Under the pieces are notes generated by a model. The model searched no databases, was not told the origin of the DNA, and saw only the letters and a program-made list of their open reading frames with translations. From an uncultured Gammaproteobacteria bacterium (GTDB lineage Bacteria; Pseudomonadota; Gammaproteobacteria; SZUA-140), in the NCBI GenBank assembly GCA_945788675.1, contig CALZMY010000012.1, forward strand, positions 1 to 29,023: a stretch of DNA of 29,023 nucleotides, written 5' to 3'. Positions 7,008 to 15,666 of the stretch are shown one piece after another. Every line of letters begins with the position of its first letter. Within the stretch, counting starts at the first letter, position 1. A program made the position numbers and the translations under genes.

Positions 7008-8987
7008 ATGGGTGCATCGGTTCTTGATGCGATTCTGGTGTTGCTGGCGGTGGCAGTTGTTGCTGTCGCAGCGTTTCGCCGATTTAATCTGCCGCCAATT
7101 CTCGCCTATCTATTTGTGGGTATGTTGGTGGGGCCATATGCGCTCAACTGGATACCTGAGAGCGAAGGAACCCGCTTTCTTGCCGAGTTCGGCGTGGTGT
7201 TTCTGCTCTTTACCATCGGTCTTGAATTTTCACTGCCACAATTGATCGCGATGCGTCGCGAGGTCCTGGGATTGGGGGGCGCACAGGTTGCTTTGACCTC
7301 GCTGGCTGGTGGTGGCATTGCGTGGCTGTTTGGCATGCCACTGATGGCAGCTGTGGTGATTGGCGGCATATTGGCGATGTCGTCGACCGCGATCGTCATC
7401 AAACAACTGACTGAGCAGCTGGAGGTGAGTTCGCGTCATGGGCGTCTTTCAGTGGGGGTGCTGCTGTTTCAGGATGTGGCGGTTATTCCTTTTCTGATTT
7501 TGATCCCGGTATTGGCGAGTGACTCGGACGCCTCGATCACCGTTGAGCTAGGGGCGGCACTGCTCAAGGGTGTCTTCGTGATTGGCGCGATGCTCGCAAT
7601 AGGCCATTGGCTGTTGCGCCCACTGTTTCACATCATTGCGGCGCAGCGCTCGTCAGAGCTATTTACGTTAGCGGCACTACTGTTTGCGCTCGCGGCGGCA
7701 TGGCTAACTCACCTGTTTGGGCTCTCATTTGCATTGGGTGCCTTTATGGCGGGGATGCTGCTGGGCGAGACCGAATTCCGTCATCAGGTCGAGGCTGACA
7801 TCCGCCCTTTTCGTGATGTGTTGCTGGGGCTTTTTTTTGTCACTATCGGCATGCTGCTCGATCTGGCGTCGCTGCCTGATATTATCCACTGGGTGCTACT
7901 GCTGGTAGCGGCGATCATCATTTTTAAAGTGGTGCTGGTGACGGCATTGAGCCGGCTGTTAGGCGCCGCGCCGGGTATTGCATTGCGCACTGGCATTGTA
8001 CTGGCACAGGGGGGCGAGTTTGGTCTGGCACTGCTGACACTGGCGTTGGCCGAGGGGGCGCTGGCGCCGGGAGCGAGTCAGATAGTGTTGGCGGCGATCA
8101 TTATTACGATGTTGCTGAGTCCTTTCCTGATCGCCTCGAACGGCACGATAGCGAAACGGTTCTATTCTGAAAGCTATCTGGGTAACCGTGAAAGCCAGGT
8201 GATTGAGATGGAAGGGCACACTGAGCGCCTTGAGCAACATGTGGTGATCTGTGGTTATGGCCGTATCGGGCAGAATATTGCCCGCTTTCTTGATCAGGAA
8301 GGTTTCAATTATATTGCGCTCGATCTTGACCCTGTGCGTGTACGCGATGCGCGTGCTGCCGGCGAACAGGTCTTTTATGGCGATTCTACCCATATCGAAA
8401 ATCTTGGCGCGGCCGGCATCGGGCGGGCCAAGGTGTTGGTGATCAGTTTTGATGATATTTCGAGGACGACGAAAATTCTGGAGCAGGTGAAGCGCCTGTG
8501 GCCAGATCTGCCGGTGCTGGTACGTACCCGTGATGATGCAAATCTGGATGTGCTGCAACAGGCAGGCGCGACCGAGGTGGTGCCGGAAACATTAGAAGCG
8601 AGTCTGATGCTGGTGTCGCATCTCCTGTTGTTGCTCGATGTGCCGGTGTCACGCATTGTACGCAATGTGCAAGAGGTGCGTAGCAGTCGTTATCAGATGT
8701 TGCGCGGTTTTTTCCACGGACAGGAGACTGAGTCACTGGAAGAGGCGTCTGCCTTTCGTGAACGGTTGCAATCCGTGGAGCTGCCAAAGGCCGCTTATGC
8801 GGTTGGCCGAGCATTGGGAACTTTAAAGCTTCGTGAATCGGGCGTGATTGTGACCGCGGTACGTCGCGGCGGCATCAAGGGGCATCAGCCCGAGCCTGAT
8901 ATGGTGTTGCAGGCCGAAGATATTCTGGTGCTCTATGGCTCGCCAGAAGACCTTGCGCATGCAGAAACGCTACTGCTGCAGGGCTAA
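7008..8987 (+). CDS. KefB/KefC-type monovalent cation:proton antiporter (CPA2) with RCK domains
   Basis: At 659 residues, a CPA2 transporter. Residues 1-385 hold about a dozen hydrophobic helices with family segments such as LAYLFVGMLVGP, FLLFTIGLEFSL and FALGAFMAGMLLGE. A TrkA-N/RCK nucleotide-binding domain starts at about 411 (HVVICGYGRIGQNIARFL) and includes the acidic LDLDP and FYGDST. A TrkA-C domain occupies about 575-655 (PKAAYAVGRALGTLKL, ending AEDILVLYGSPEDL). Such proteins exchange K+ (or Na+) for H+ in the inner membrane under NAD(H) or glutathione-adduct control. No KefF/KefG-like ancillary oxidoreductase is adjacent, so glutathione gating is not implied. ATG 7008 matches the start of the first helix; no clear ribosome binding site is seen. 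The stop lies 53 bp before truA. Confidence 0.92.
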   Translation: MGASVLDAILVLLAVAVVAVAAFRRFNLPPILAYLFVGMLVGPYALNWIPESEGTRFLAEFGVVFLLFTIGLEFSLPQLIAMRREVLGLGGAQVALTSLAGGGIAWLFGMPLMAAVVIGGILAMSSTAIVIKQLTEQLEVSSRHGRLSVGVLLFQDVAVIPFLILIPVLASDSDASITVELGAALLKGVFVIGAMLAIGHWLLRPLFHIIAAQRSSELFTLAALLFALAAAWLTHLFGLSFALGAFMAGMLLGETEFRHQVEADIRPFRDVLLGLFFVTIGMLLDLASLPDIIHWVLLLVAAIIIFKVVLVTALSRLLGAAPGIALRTGIVLAQGGEFGLALLTLALAEGALAPGASQIVLAAIIITMLLSPFLIASNGTIAKRFYSESYLGNRESQVIEMEGHTERLEQHVVICGYGRIGQNIARFLDQEGFNYIALDLDPVRVRDARAAGEQVFYGDSTHIENLGAAGIGRAKVLVISFDDISRTTKILEQVKRLWPDLPVLVRTRDDANLDVLQQAGATEVVPETLEASLMLVSHLLLLLDVPVSRIVRNVQEVRSSRYQMLRGFFHGQETESLEEASAFRERLQSVELPKAAYAVGRALGTLKLRESGVIVTAVRRGGIKGHQPEPDMVLQAEDILVLYGSPEDLAHAETLLLQG

Positions 8988-9040
8988 AGAGCGTTCGCAA
9001 TTATGCTATCGATTCTGTTGTGCCGATTGCTGGGTTGGGT

Positions 9041-9826
9041 ATGCGCATAGCATTAGGGGTTGAATATGATGGCGCCAATTTTAACGGTTGGCAGATTCAG
9101 GCGCAGGGCCGCACCGTGCAGGGGTGTGTCGAGCAGGCGTTGGCGCAGGTGGCTAATCATCAGGTACGTGTCTTCTGCGCCGGGCGTACTGATACCGGCG
9201 TACACGCGACTGGCCAGGTGGTCCATTTTGACAGTGATGCCGAGCGCAGTGAGCGTGGCTGGGTGCGGGGCGCCAATGCCAATCTACCCGATGATGTCGC
9301 GATCATCTGGGCGAAACCGGTCAGTGATGCGTTTCATGCGCGTTTCTCGGCGCAGCGCAGACGTTATCGCTATGTGATCTATTCCCGCCCGGTGAGGCCG
9401 ACCTTTCTGGCGCGTCGCGTGACCTGGGAATATCGCTCACTCGATATCGAACGGATGCAGGCGGCGGCCAATCACCTGCTTGGTGAACATGACTTCTCAT
9501 CATATCGCGCCTACGGCTGTCAGGCGAAGAGCCCGGTGCGCACCGTGCATGAGCTGCAGCTGAGTCGTTCCGATGACGGAGCGTTCATCATGCTCGATAT
9601 CGAAGCCAACGCCTTCCTGCACCATATGGTGAGGAATGTGGTCGGGGTGTTGGCGGCGATTGGTGCTGGTGAGCAACCGGTTGACTGGTCTCGTGAAGTG
9701 CTGCAACACTGTGATCGCAAACTTGGCGGGGTGACGGCGCCGCCGCATGGGTTATATCTGGTGGGTGTTGAGTATCCTGAGGAGTTTGCTATTCCTTACC
9801 TTTCACCGCCCCAGATGGTCTGGTAA
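9041..9826 (+). CDS. truA: tRNA pseudouridine(38-40) synthase TruA
   Basis: Converts U38-U40 in tRNA anticodon stems to pseudouridine. At 261 residues it is close to E. coli TruA (270). The catalytic Asp is D51 in CAGRTDTGVHATGQV. RYRYVIYSR and the C-terminal NAFLHHMVRNVVGVL are family blocks. ATG 9041 (MRIALGVEYDG) is preferred over the in-frame GTG at 9020 because TruA proteins begin just before the GVEYDG strand. It opens the biosynthetic run and lies 26 bp before trpF, the pseudomonad arrangement. Here the upstream gene is an antiporter. Confidence 0.96.
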   Translation: MRIALGVEYDGANFNGWQIQAQGRTVQGCVEQALAQVANHQVRVFCAGRTDTGVHATGQVVHFDSDAERSERGWVRGANANLPDDVAIIWAKPVSDAFHARFSAQRRRYRYVIYSRPVRPTFLARRVTWEYRSLDIERMQAAANHLLGEHDFSSYRAYGCQAKSPVRTVHELQLSRSDDGAFIMLDIEANAFLHHMVRNVVGVLAAIGAGEQPVDWSREVLQHCDRKLGGVTAPPHGLYLVGVEYPEEFAIPYLSPPQMVW

Positions 9827-9852
9827 CCTGCTCTCTTTTTGCGGACTGGTCT

Positions 9853-10470
9853 ATGCGAACAAGAATCAAAATTTGCGGCATTACTCGTCCAGAGGACGGG
9901 GTGGCCGTTGCCGAGTGCGGCGCCGATGCGATCGGGCTGGTCTTTTACCAGCCGAGTCCGCGCAATGTTACGATAGCGCAAGCACGGGAGGTTGTGAGGG
10001 CACTGCCACCATTTATCACCGTTGTGGGTTTGTTTGTTAACGCCACAGATGACGAGATCCGAGATGTGCTTGATGCAGTGCCACTGGGGTTATTGCAGTT
10101 TCATGGTGATGAGCCGGTGCGGGTATGTGGTGGCTATGACCTCCCTTATATAAAGGCGTTGCGAATGGCGCCTGGTCTCGATGTTGCGGCGACAGTGGCG
10201 TGTTATCAGGATGCGCAGGGGATTCTGCTCGACACCTACCAGCCCGGTGTTGCTGGGGGTACCGGCGAGATATTTGACTGGGAGGCTGTGCCTGATGGGC
10301 TGAAAAAGCCTATAATTCTTGCCGGCGGCCTGACGCCACAAAATGTAGGTGAAGCGGTTACGCAAGTTCGTCCCTATGCGGTAGATGTCAGTGGCGGTGT
10401 TGAAGCGGCTAAAGGGATTAAGGATATCAATAAAATATCGGCATTTGTCGCAGCGGTGCGCGGCGCATGA
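9853..10470 (+). CDS. trpF: Phosphoribosylanthranilate isomerase
   Basis: Tryptophan pathway enzyme converting N-(5-phosphoribosyl)anthranilate to CdRP. A 205-residue single-domain TIM barrel. The catalytic pair is C8 in KICGIT and D127 in LLDTYQPG. The phosphate-binding loops GGTGEIFDW, LAGGLTPQNV and VDVSGGVE are intact. It stands alone, not fused to trpC as in enterobacteria. It sits between truA and trpB, separated from trpB by 103 bp containing a strong hairpin that may uncouple it from trpBA. Confidence 0.97.
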   Translation: MRTRIKICGITRPEDGVAVAECGADAIGLVFYQPSPRNVTIAQAREVVRALPPFITVVGLFVNATDDEIRDVLDAVPLGLLQFHGDEPVRVCGGYDLPYIKALRMAPGLDVAATVACYQDAQGILLDTYQPGVAGGTGEIFDWEAVPDGLKKPIILAGGLTPQNVGEAVTQVRPYAVDVSGGVEAAKGIKDINKISAFVAAVRGA

Positions 10471-10477
10471 AGAGTAG

Positions 10478-10544
10478 AAAGATTAAAAGAGTGAAAGATA
10501 GAAAGTAAACCGCGATCTTTCCATCTTTCACTCTTTTAATCTTT
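10478..10544. repeat. Large AT-rich inverted repeat (hairpin) between trpF and trpB
   Basis: A 22-bp perfect inverted repeat (10478-10499 with 10523-10544) continues inward through one mismatch into five more pairs (10501-10505 with 10517-10521), leaving an 11-nt loop. The 28-bp stem is mostly A/T and purine/pyrimidine-skewed, unlike the GC-rich genes on either side. The right arm is followed by a loose T/A-rich tract, not a compact U-run. It could be an internal attenuator, an RNA-processing site or a decayed palindromic mobile unit. I cannot choose between these from sequence alone. Confidence 0.8.
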
Positions 10545-10573
10545 TAATAATCTTTATTTATAAGTGAGATTCG

Positions 10574-11794
10574 ATGAGTAGTGAAGTAGCAGACCCAGCA
10601 TTTACAGAGCTGCCGGACCCCAGTGGCCATTTCGGTGTCTATGGCGGGCGTTTTGTCGCCGAGACCCTGATGGAGCCACTGGATGAGCTGACTGCGGCCT
10701 ATGAGCGGCTGAAAAACGATGCCACATTTCAGGCCGAACTCGACAGGGATCTGGCCGATTATGTGGGCCGTCCGTCGCCGCTCTATTTTGCCGAACGCTG
10801 GAGCAAGCTACTGGGTGGCGCGAAGATCTATCTGAAGCGTGAAGACCTCAACCACACCGGCGCCCACAAGGTGAACAACACCATCGGACAGGCGCTGCTC
10901 GCGAAGCATCTGGGTAAGACGCGCATCATTGCCGAGACCGGTGCCGGTCAACACGGGGTCGCGTCAGCCACCGTGGCCGCCCGGCTCGGGCTCGAATGTG
11001 TGGTCTACATGGGGGCTGAAGATGTGAAGCGCCAGGCGCTCAACGTCTACCGTATGAAACTGCTTGGTGCCGAAGTGGTGCCGGTGGAATCTGGCTCGAA
11101 GACGTTGAAAGATGCGCTGAATGAGGCGATGCGTGACTGGGTCACCAACGTGGATAATACCTTCTATATTATCGGTACCGTGGCGGGTCCTCACCCCTAT
11201 CCGATGCTGGTGCGTGACTTTCAGGCGATCATCGGGCGTGAGGCGAAGCAGCAGATCATCGAAGCGGAAGGGCGTCTGCCCGATGCACTGATCGCCTGTG
11301 TCGGTGGCGGCTCGAATGCGATTGGACTGTTTCATCCATTTATCGACGATAGTGCAGTGGCGATGTATGGTGTTGAAGGGGGTGGCGATGGTGTTGATAC
11401 CCCGCGTCATGCAGCACCGCTATGCGCTGGTCGCCCCGGGGTGTTGCACGGTAACCGTACTTACCTGGTCGAAGACGATAATGGTCAGATTATCGAGACC
11501 CATTCGGTCTCGGCCGGCCTCGATTATCCTGGTGTGGGTCCGGAGCATGCGTGGCTTAAAGATATCGGGCGTGCCAGTTATGTCGCAGTTACCGACGATG
11601 AGGCACTGAAGGCATTTCATGATTTGACAAAAATTGAGGGGATCATGCCTGCACTGGAGTCGAGTCATGCGCTTGCCTATGCAACGAAGCTGGCGCCGAC
11701 GATGGGCAGGGATAAGGTCATCATCGTCAATCTCTCCGGGCGTGGCGATAAAGATATCCATACCGTGGCAGGACTCGAGGGGATCTCGGTATGA
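10574..11794 (+). CDS. trpB: Tryptophan synthase beta chain
   Basis: PLP enzyme joining indole and serine to make tryptophan, in an alpha2-beta2 complex with TrpA. At 406 residues it is slightly longer than E. coli TrpB (397). The PLP Lys is K99 in NHTGAHKVNN. The phosphate-binding loop GGGSNAIG and the active-site block LESSHA are intact. It looks like a TrpB1-type enzyme that works with TrpA. ATG 10574 is preceded by GTGAG at a suitable distance. Its stop overlaps the trpA start by 4 bp (ATGA), which fits 1:1 subunit production by translational coupling. Confidence 0.98.
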   Translation: MSSEVADPAFTELPDPSGHFGVYGGRFVAETLMEPLDELTAAYERLKNDATFQAELDRDLADYVGRPSPLYFAERWSKLLGGAKIYLKREDLNHTGAHKVNNTIGQALLAKHLGKTRIIAETGAGQHGVASATVAARLGLECVVYMGAEDVKRQALNVYRMKLLGAEVVPVESGSKTLKDALNEAMRDWVTNVDNTFYIIGTVAGPHPYPMLVRDFQAIIGREAKQQIIEAEGRLPDALIACVGGGSNAIGLFHPFIDDSAVAMYGVEGGGDGVDTPRHAAPLCAGRPGVLHGNRTYLVEDDNGQIIETHSVSAGLDYPGVGPEHAWLKDIGRASYVAVTDDEALKAFHDLTKIEGIMPALESSHALAYATKLAPTMGRDKVIIVNLSGRGDKDIHTVAGLEGISV

Positions 11795-12642
11795 GCAGGA
11801 TTAAAGGGTGTTTCGCGGCACTGCAGGCCGAGAATAGAAAGGCGCTGATTCCATTTGTGACGGCGGGGGATCCCAATCCAGCAGTGACGGTGCCGCTGAT
11901 GCATGCAATGGTTGAGGCCGGAGCCAATCTGCTGGAACTTGGTGTGCCGTTCTCTGACCCAATGGCCGAAGGGCCGACTATTCAAAAGGCGTGCGAGCGG
12001 GCGCTGGAACACGGTACCAGCCTGCATGATGTGCTGGCGATGGTGAGTGAATTCCGCCAAACCGATACCACAACGCCGGTGGTTTTGATGGGCTATATGA
12101 ACCCGGTCGAGATCATGGGCTATCAGGCGTTTGCCACGGCCGCGGCGGCGGCCGGTGTCGATGGACTGTTGACAGTCGACCTGCCACCTGAAGAGGCGGG
12201 TGAGCTGGTGGCTGTGCTGCAGGCGGTCGAGATCGATCCAATCTTTCTGTTGGCACCGACGACAGTCGACGAACGCATTACCAAAATCTGTGCCGCAGCC
12301 AGTGGTTTTGTATACTATGTTTCATTGAAGGGTGTGACAGGTGCGGCCAATCTCGATGTTGCAGCGGTTGAACAGAAGGTGGTGCAGATTCGTCGTCATA
12401 CCGACGTGCCGATCGGTGTCGGTTTCGGTATTCGCGATGCCGACACGGCGCAACGGGTGGCGGCGGTGGCCGATGCAGTGGTGGTGGGCAGTGCGGTGGT
12501 GAACCGTGTGGCTGACAATACCGAGTCACCTGAAAAGATTAACAATGCTGTTGCAGCGCTGCTGCGCGAGATGCGTGTTGCGATGGATGCGGGTCCCCCA
12601 AAGGTGGGCTGGATGGCAAAAATATTTGGCATAGGTAAATAG
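11791..12642 (+). CDS. trpA: Tryptophan synthase alpha chain
   Basis: Cleaves indole-3-glycerol phosphate to indole, which is channelled to TrpB. A 283-residue TIM barrel (E. coli 268). The catalytic Glu is E49 in LLELGVPFSDP. The second catalytic acid, D60 in enteric TrpA, is Glu here (E60 in MAEGPTIQ), a conservative change worth checking within the lineage. The phosphate loop GVGFGIRD and the region around VVVGSAVVN are intact. The start overlaps trpB and the stop is 2 bp from the accD start, so trpB-trpA-accD are tightly coupled. Confidence 0.97.
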   Translation: MSRIKGCFAALQAENRKALIPFVTAGDPNPAVTVPLMHAMVEAGANLLELGVPFSDPMAEGPTIQKACERALEHGTSLHDVLAMVSEFRQTDTTTPVVLMGYMNPVEIMGYQAFATAAAAAGVDGLLTVDLPPEEAGELVAVLQAVEIDPIFLLAPTTVDERITKICAAASGFVYYVSLKGVTGAANLDVAAVEQKVVQIRRHTDVPIGVGFGIRDADTAQRVAAVADAVVVGSAVVNRVADNTESPEKINNAVAALLREMRVAMDAGPPKVGWMAKIFGIGK

Positions 12643-12644
12643 AC

Positions 12645-13535
12645 ATGAGCTGGTTTGAAAAATTGATCCCGTCGAAGATCAAAACAGATGCGAGCCAGAA
12701 GCGCTCGATCCCGGAAGGGTTGTGGACCAAGTGCGACGCCTGTAACCAGATCCTCTACCGTGCGGAGCTGGAACGTAGTCTCGGCGTCTGTCCCAAGTGT
12801 GACCATCACAGCCGCATCGGTGCACGTCGTCGTCTTGAAAATTTTCTTGATGAGGAGCCTCGTATGGAACTCGCCGCTGATATTGAGCCGGTCGATATCC
12901 TCAAGTTTCGTGACTCCAAGAAATACAAGGATCGTCTCACCCAGGCGCAAAAGAGTACTGAAGAGACCGATGCGCTGGTGGTGATGATGGGGCAGGTGAA
13001 GACGATTCCACTGGTGGCAGCGGCGTTCGAGTTTCGTTTCATGGGCGGCTCGATGGGCTCTGTGGTGGGTGAGCGTTTTGTGCAGGCCGCCAACGCCAGT
13101 CTTGAATACAATATTCCACTGGTCTGTTTTTCGGCCAGTGGTGGCGCACGGATGCAGGAGGCGCTTTTTTCGTTGATGCAGATGGCCAAGACCAGTGCGG
13201 TGCTGGCGAAGCTGCGAGAGCGTGGTATTCCCTTTATCTCGGTGTTGACCGATCCCACCATGGGCGGCGTCTCTGCCAGTCTTGCGATGCTGGGTGATGT
13301 CAATATTGCAGAACCGAAGGCGTTGATCGGCTTTGCCGGGCCGCGTGTGATCCAGCAGACCGTACGTGAGACACTGCCGGTCGGTTTCCAGCGCAGTGAA
13401 TTCCTGGTTGAACACGGCGCAGTCGATTTTATTGCCGATCGTCGTGAGATGCGTGATCGAGTGGCATCACTGTTATCGATACTCACCGCACGTCCTTTAC
13501 ATTCTGATCAAATGTCGATTCCCCTCTCCTCCTGA
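12645..13535 (+). CDS. accD: Acetyl-CoA carboxylase carboxyltransferase subunit beta
   Basis: Beta subunit of the carboxyltransferase that makes malonyl-CoA for fatty-acid synthesis, acting with AccA. At 296 residues it matches E. coli AccD (304). The N-terminal zinc ribbon uses C30, C33, C49 and C52. The crotonase-fold core has MGGSMGSVVGERF, CFSASGGARMQEA and PTMGGVSAS, followed by GFAGPRVIQQTV, all diagnostic. It starts 2 bp after trpA, so its expression is tied to trpBA. Confidence 0.98.
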   Translation: MSWFEKLIPSKIKTDASQKRSIPEGLWTKCDACNQILYRAELERSLGVCPKCDHHSRIGARRRLENFLDEEPRMELAADIEPVDILKFRDSKKYKDRLTQAQKSTEETDALVVMMGQVKTIPLVAAAFEFRFMGGSMGSVVGERFVQAANASLEYNIPLVCFSASGGARMQEALFSLMQMAKTSAVLAKLRERGIPFISVLTDPTMGGVSASLAMLGDVNIAEPKALIGFAGPRVIQQTVRETLPVGFQRSEFLVEHGAVDFIADRREMRDRVASLLSILTARPLHSDQMSIPLSS

Positions 13536-13582
13536 GTCGTGTATCAAACCGCGCAACAGTAATATGATCAGCATTGGCCAGT

Positions 13583-14926
13583 ATGCGCTTTGATACCCTT
13601 GATGCGTGGCTGGCATGGCAGGAGCAGCTTAACCCGGCCGAGATAGAACTTGGGCTTGAGCGCGTGCAAGTGGTGTTGCAGCGTATGGGATTGCTCACCC
13701 CTGACTTCACCGTCATCACCATTGCAGGCACCAACGGCAAGGGGTCGAGTGCCGCGATGTGCCAGTCGATCTACTGCACTGCCGGTTATCGTGTCGGCAG
13801 CTACACATCTCCGCATCTGCAACGTTATAACGAACGGATTACGTTGAACGGTGTGATGGCCGATGATGTGACGTTGTGCGATGCCTTTGAACAGATAGAA
13901 CAGGCGCGCAGTGCTGATGGTGATGAAATTCCCCTGACCTATTTTGAGTTTGGCACGCTGGCGGCCATCGTGATTTTTCAGCAGGCCAGCGTCGATATCG
14001 CGATACTGGAGGTGGGTCTTGGGGGGCGGCTCGATGCGGTGAATGCACTGGAGCCCGATATCGCACTGGTGACCATGGTCGATGTCGATCATCAAACGTG
14101 GCTCGGTGATGACCGTGAGACCATTGCACGTGAGAAGGCAGGCATTTATCGAGCGGGCATACCGGCGATCTGTGCCGAGCCTGCGCCGGCGCATAGCCTG
14201 GTGGCCTATGCCGTCGATATCGGGGCGCAATACTATGGTTTGAATGATCAGTTCACTTATGGGCTGAATCAAGGTGCTGGCATTAGCGCTGGCGATGGCA
14301 CATGGCACTGGCACAGTGCCAGACAAAGTTACGCTGCACTACCACCGTTGGGACTGCCGGGGGGTTTCCAGTTGCAGAATGCGGCGGGTGTATTGATGGC
14401 TATCACACTATTGCAGGCGCGTTTTCCTGTTGAGTTAAGTGCTATCGAAACAGGCTTGAAGCAGGCGCATGTGGCGGGTCGCATGCAGCAGATTGCTCTG
14501 GATGACTTTAACGGGGTCGAATGTCTGTTTGACGTTGCCCATAATCGATCAAGTGCGCAGGTGTTGAGTGATACGTTGGCTGCGCAGCCGTGTGTTGGTA
14601 CAACGCATGGGGTTATTGCGATGCTGGCGGATAAAGATATTGAAGCAGTGGTGGCTGCGATGAGCCCCGTGGTTGACCGCTGGTATGTGGCGAGCCTGGA
14701 TGCGTCGGTGTGTCATCGTGGTGCTACGGCTGCGATGATTATCCCTTCTTTGCCAGCGGCAGGCTCGGTATCACCACCACAATCTTTTGCCAACGTGGCG
14801 ACAGCCACGGCGGCGGCATTAAAAAACTCGATGGCGGATGATCGCCTGGTGATCTTTGGCTCATTCTATGCGGTAGCTGAGGCAAAAACCTTTTTCCAGG
14901 ATATTGGGTGCTGCGAGGCGAATTGA
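13583..14926 (+). CDS. folC: Bifunctional folylpolyglutamate synthase/dihydrofolate synthase
   Basis: Joins dihydropteroate with glutamate and adds further glutamates to folates, using ATP. At 447 residues it is a little longer than E. coli FolC (422). The P-loop GTNGKGSS is at 49-56. YTSPHLQRYNERI, TYFEFGTLAA, EVGLGGRLDAVNA and FDVAHN are family blocks. ATG 13583 is preferred over the in-frame TTG at 13574; neither has a strong ribosome binding site. It lies 47 bp downstream of accD, the conserved proteobacterial order. Confidence 0.96.
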   Translation: MRFDTLDAWLAWQEQLNPAEIELGLERVQVVLQRMGLLTPDFTVITIAGTNGKGSSAAMCQSIYCTAGYRVGSYTSPHLQRYNERITLNGVMADDVTLCDAFEQIEQARSADGDEIPLTYFEFGTLAAIVIFQQASVDIAILEVGLGGRLDAVNALEPDIALVTMVDVDHQTWLGDDRETIAREKAGIYRAGIPAICAEPAPAHSLVAYAVDIGAQYYGLNDQFTYGLNQGAGISAGDGTWHWHSARQSYAALPPLGLPGGFQLQNAAGVLMAITLLQARFPVELSAIETGLKQAHVAGRMQQIALDDFNGVECLFDVAHNRSSAQVLSDTLAAQPCVGTTHGVIAMLADKDIEAVVAAMSPVVDRWYVASLDASVCHRGATAAMIIPSLPAAGSVSPPQSFANVATATAAALKNSMADDRLVIFGSFYAVAEAKTFFQDIGCCEAN

Positions 14927-15006
14927 GGTAAAATCCCGGTTTCCCGATTGAGTGCGTGATTAAATGGGGATCACCAGCGTTGGAATAACAGGATTAGAGC
15001 GACAAG

Positions 15007-15627
15007 ATGCAGGAAAACAAGATTAAGCAGCGTGTTGTGGGTGGGCTTGTATTGCTGGCGCTAGCGGTGATCTTTATTCCGATGGTGCTCGACTTTCGTA
15101 AGGATTACGACCAGGTGATCAGCGGTACCAATATTCCGCCCAAGCCAAAAGATTTCCGGGTTGAGACCTTTGAGTTGCATGAAACACCGCAAGTGAAGGT
15201 GCCGCAACTCAATGTGGAAGGGTCGGTCGAAGAAACCCTGCAACAACATAAGCTGGTGCAGCAGAAGCGTGCTGCAGATGCGGTAGCCCCCAAAGTGGCT
15301 GTGACGTCTCCGCCGAAACAGTCTGCCCCGGTGAAGCCAGCACCAGTGAAGCCGACACCAGTGAAGCCAGCGCCCGTGAAATCATTACGTGAAGGCTGGA
15401 CGGTGCAGGTGGGTAGCTTTGATAGTGAAAAGAATGCGCGAGGATTACGAGACAAGGTACGCAAGCGTGGTTACGCGGCGTTTGTTGATACGGTAAACCT
15501 TAAAGGTAAGAAGAGCCACCGGGTGCGTGTTGGGCCGGTAGCAGACAAAGGCAAGGCAGGCACAATGCAAAAAAGGCTGCAAAAAGAGATGGCTCTGAAA
15601 GGACTTGTGATCTGGCATCAGCAGTGA
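15007..15627 (+). CDS. dedD: SPOR domain protein, DedD-type cell-division protein
   Basis: A 206-residue single-pass inner-membrane protein. It has a short cytoplasmic N-terminus, a transmembrane helix at about 11-28, a long periplasmic linker, and a C-terminal SPOR domain at about 130-206 (WTVQVGSFDSEKNARGLRDK to HRVRVGPV). SPOR domains bind denuded septal peptidoglycan, and DedD supports constriction. The linker holds a proline/lysine-rich stretch built from four degenerate (A/T)PVKP units. Position between folC and cvpA supports the DedD assignment, which rests on architecture and context since the linker is not conserved. Confidence 0.88.
   Translation: MQENKIKQRVVGGLVLLALAVIFIPMVLDFRKDYDQVISGTNIPPKPKDFRVETFELHETPQVKVPQLNVEGSVEETLQQHKLVQQKRAADAVAPKVAVTSPPKQSAPVKPAPVKPTPVKPAPVKSLREGWTVQVGSFDSEKNARGLRDKVRKRGYAAFVDTVNLKGKKSHRVRVGPVADKGKAGTMQKRLQKEMALKGLVIWHQQ
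15325..15384 (+). repeat. Four 15-bp tandem repeats in the dedD linker
   Basis: Four adjacent 15-bp units near GCACCAGTGAAGCCA encode APVKP-type pentapeptides in the periplasmic linker. The copies differ mostly at third positions and the last is more diverged. Copy number could vary without breaking the frame. Confidence 0.75.
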
Positions 15628-15666
15628 ATCACACAGGCAGATGAATAAAGGTGGAGAATTGAGACG

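Noticed and set aside
12396..13415. Long minus-strand frame (339 codons) opposite accD
   Set aside because: accD is unmistakable on the plus strand. The antisense frame is open only because of codon bias and gives His/Arg-rich low-information sequence.
13568..14326. 252-codon minus-strand frame opposite folC
   Set aside because: Shadow of folC with no recognisable domain. Similar shadows lie opposite ppc, the antiporter gene and nirB.
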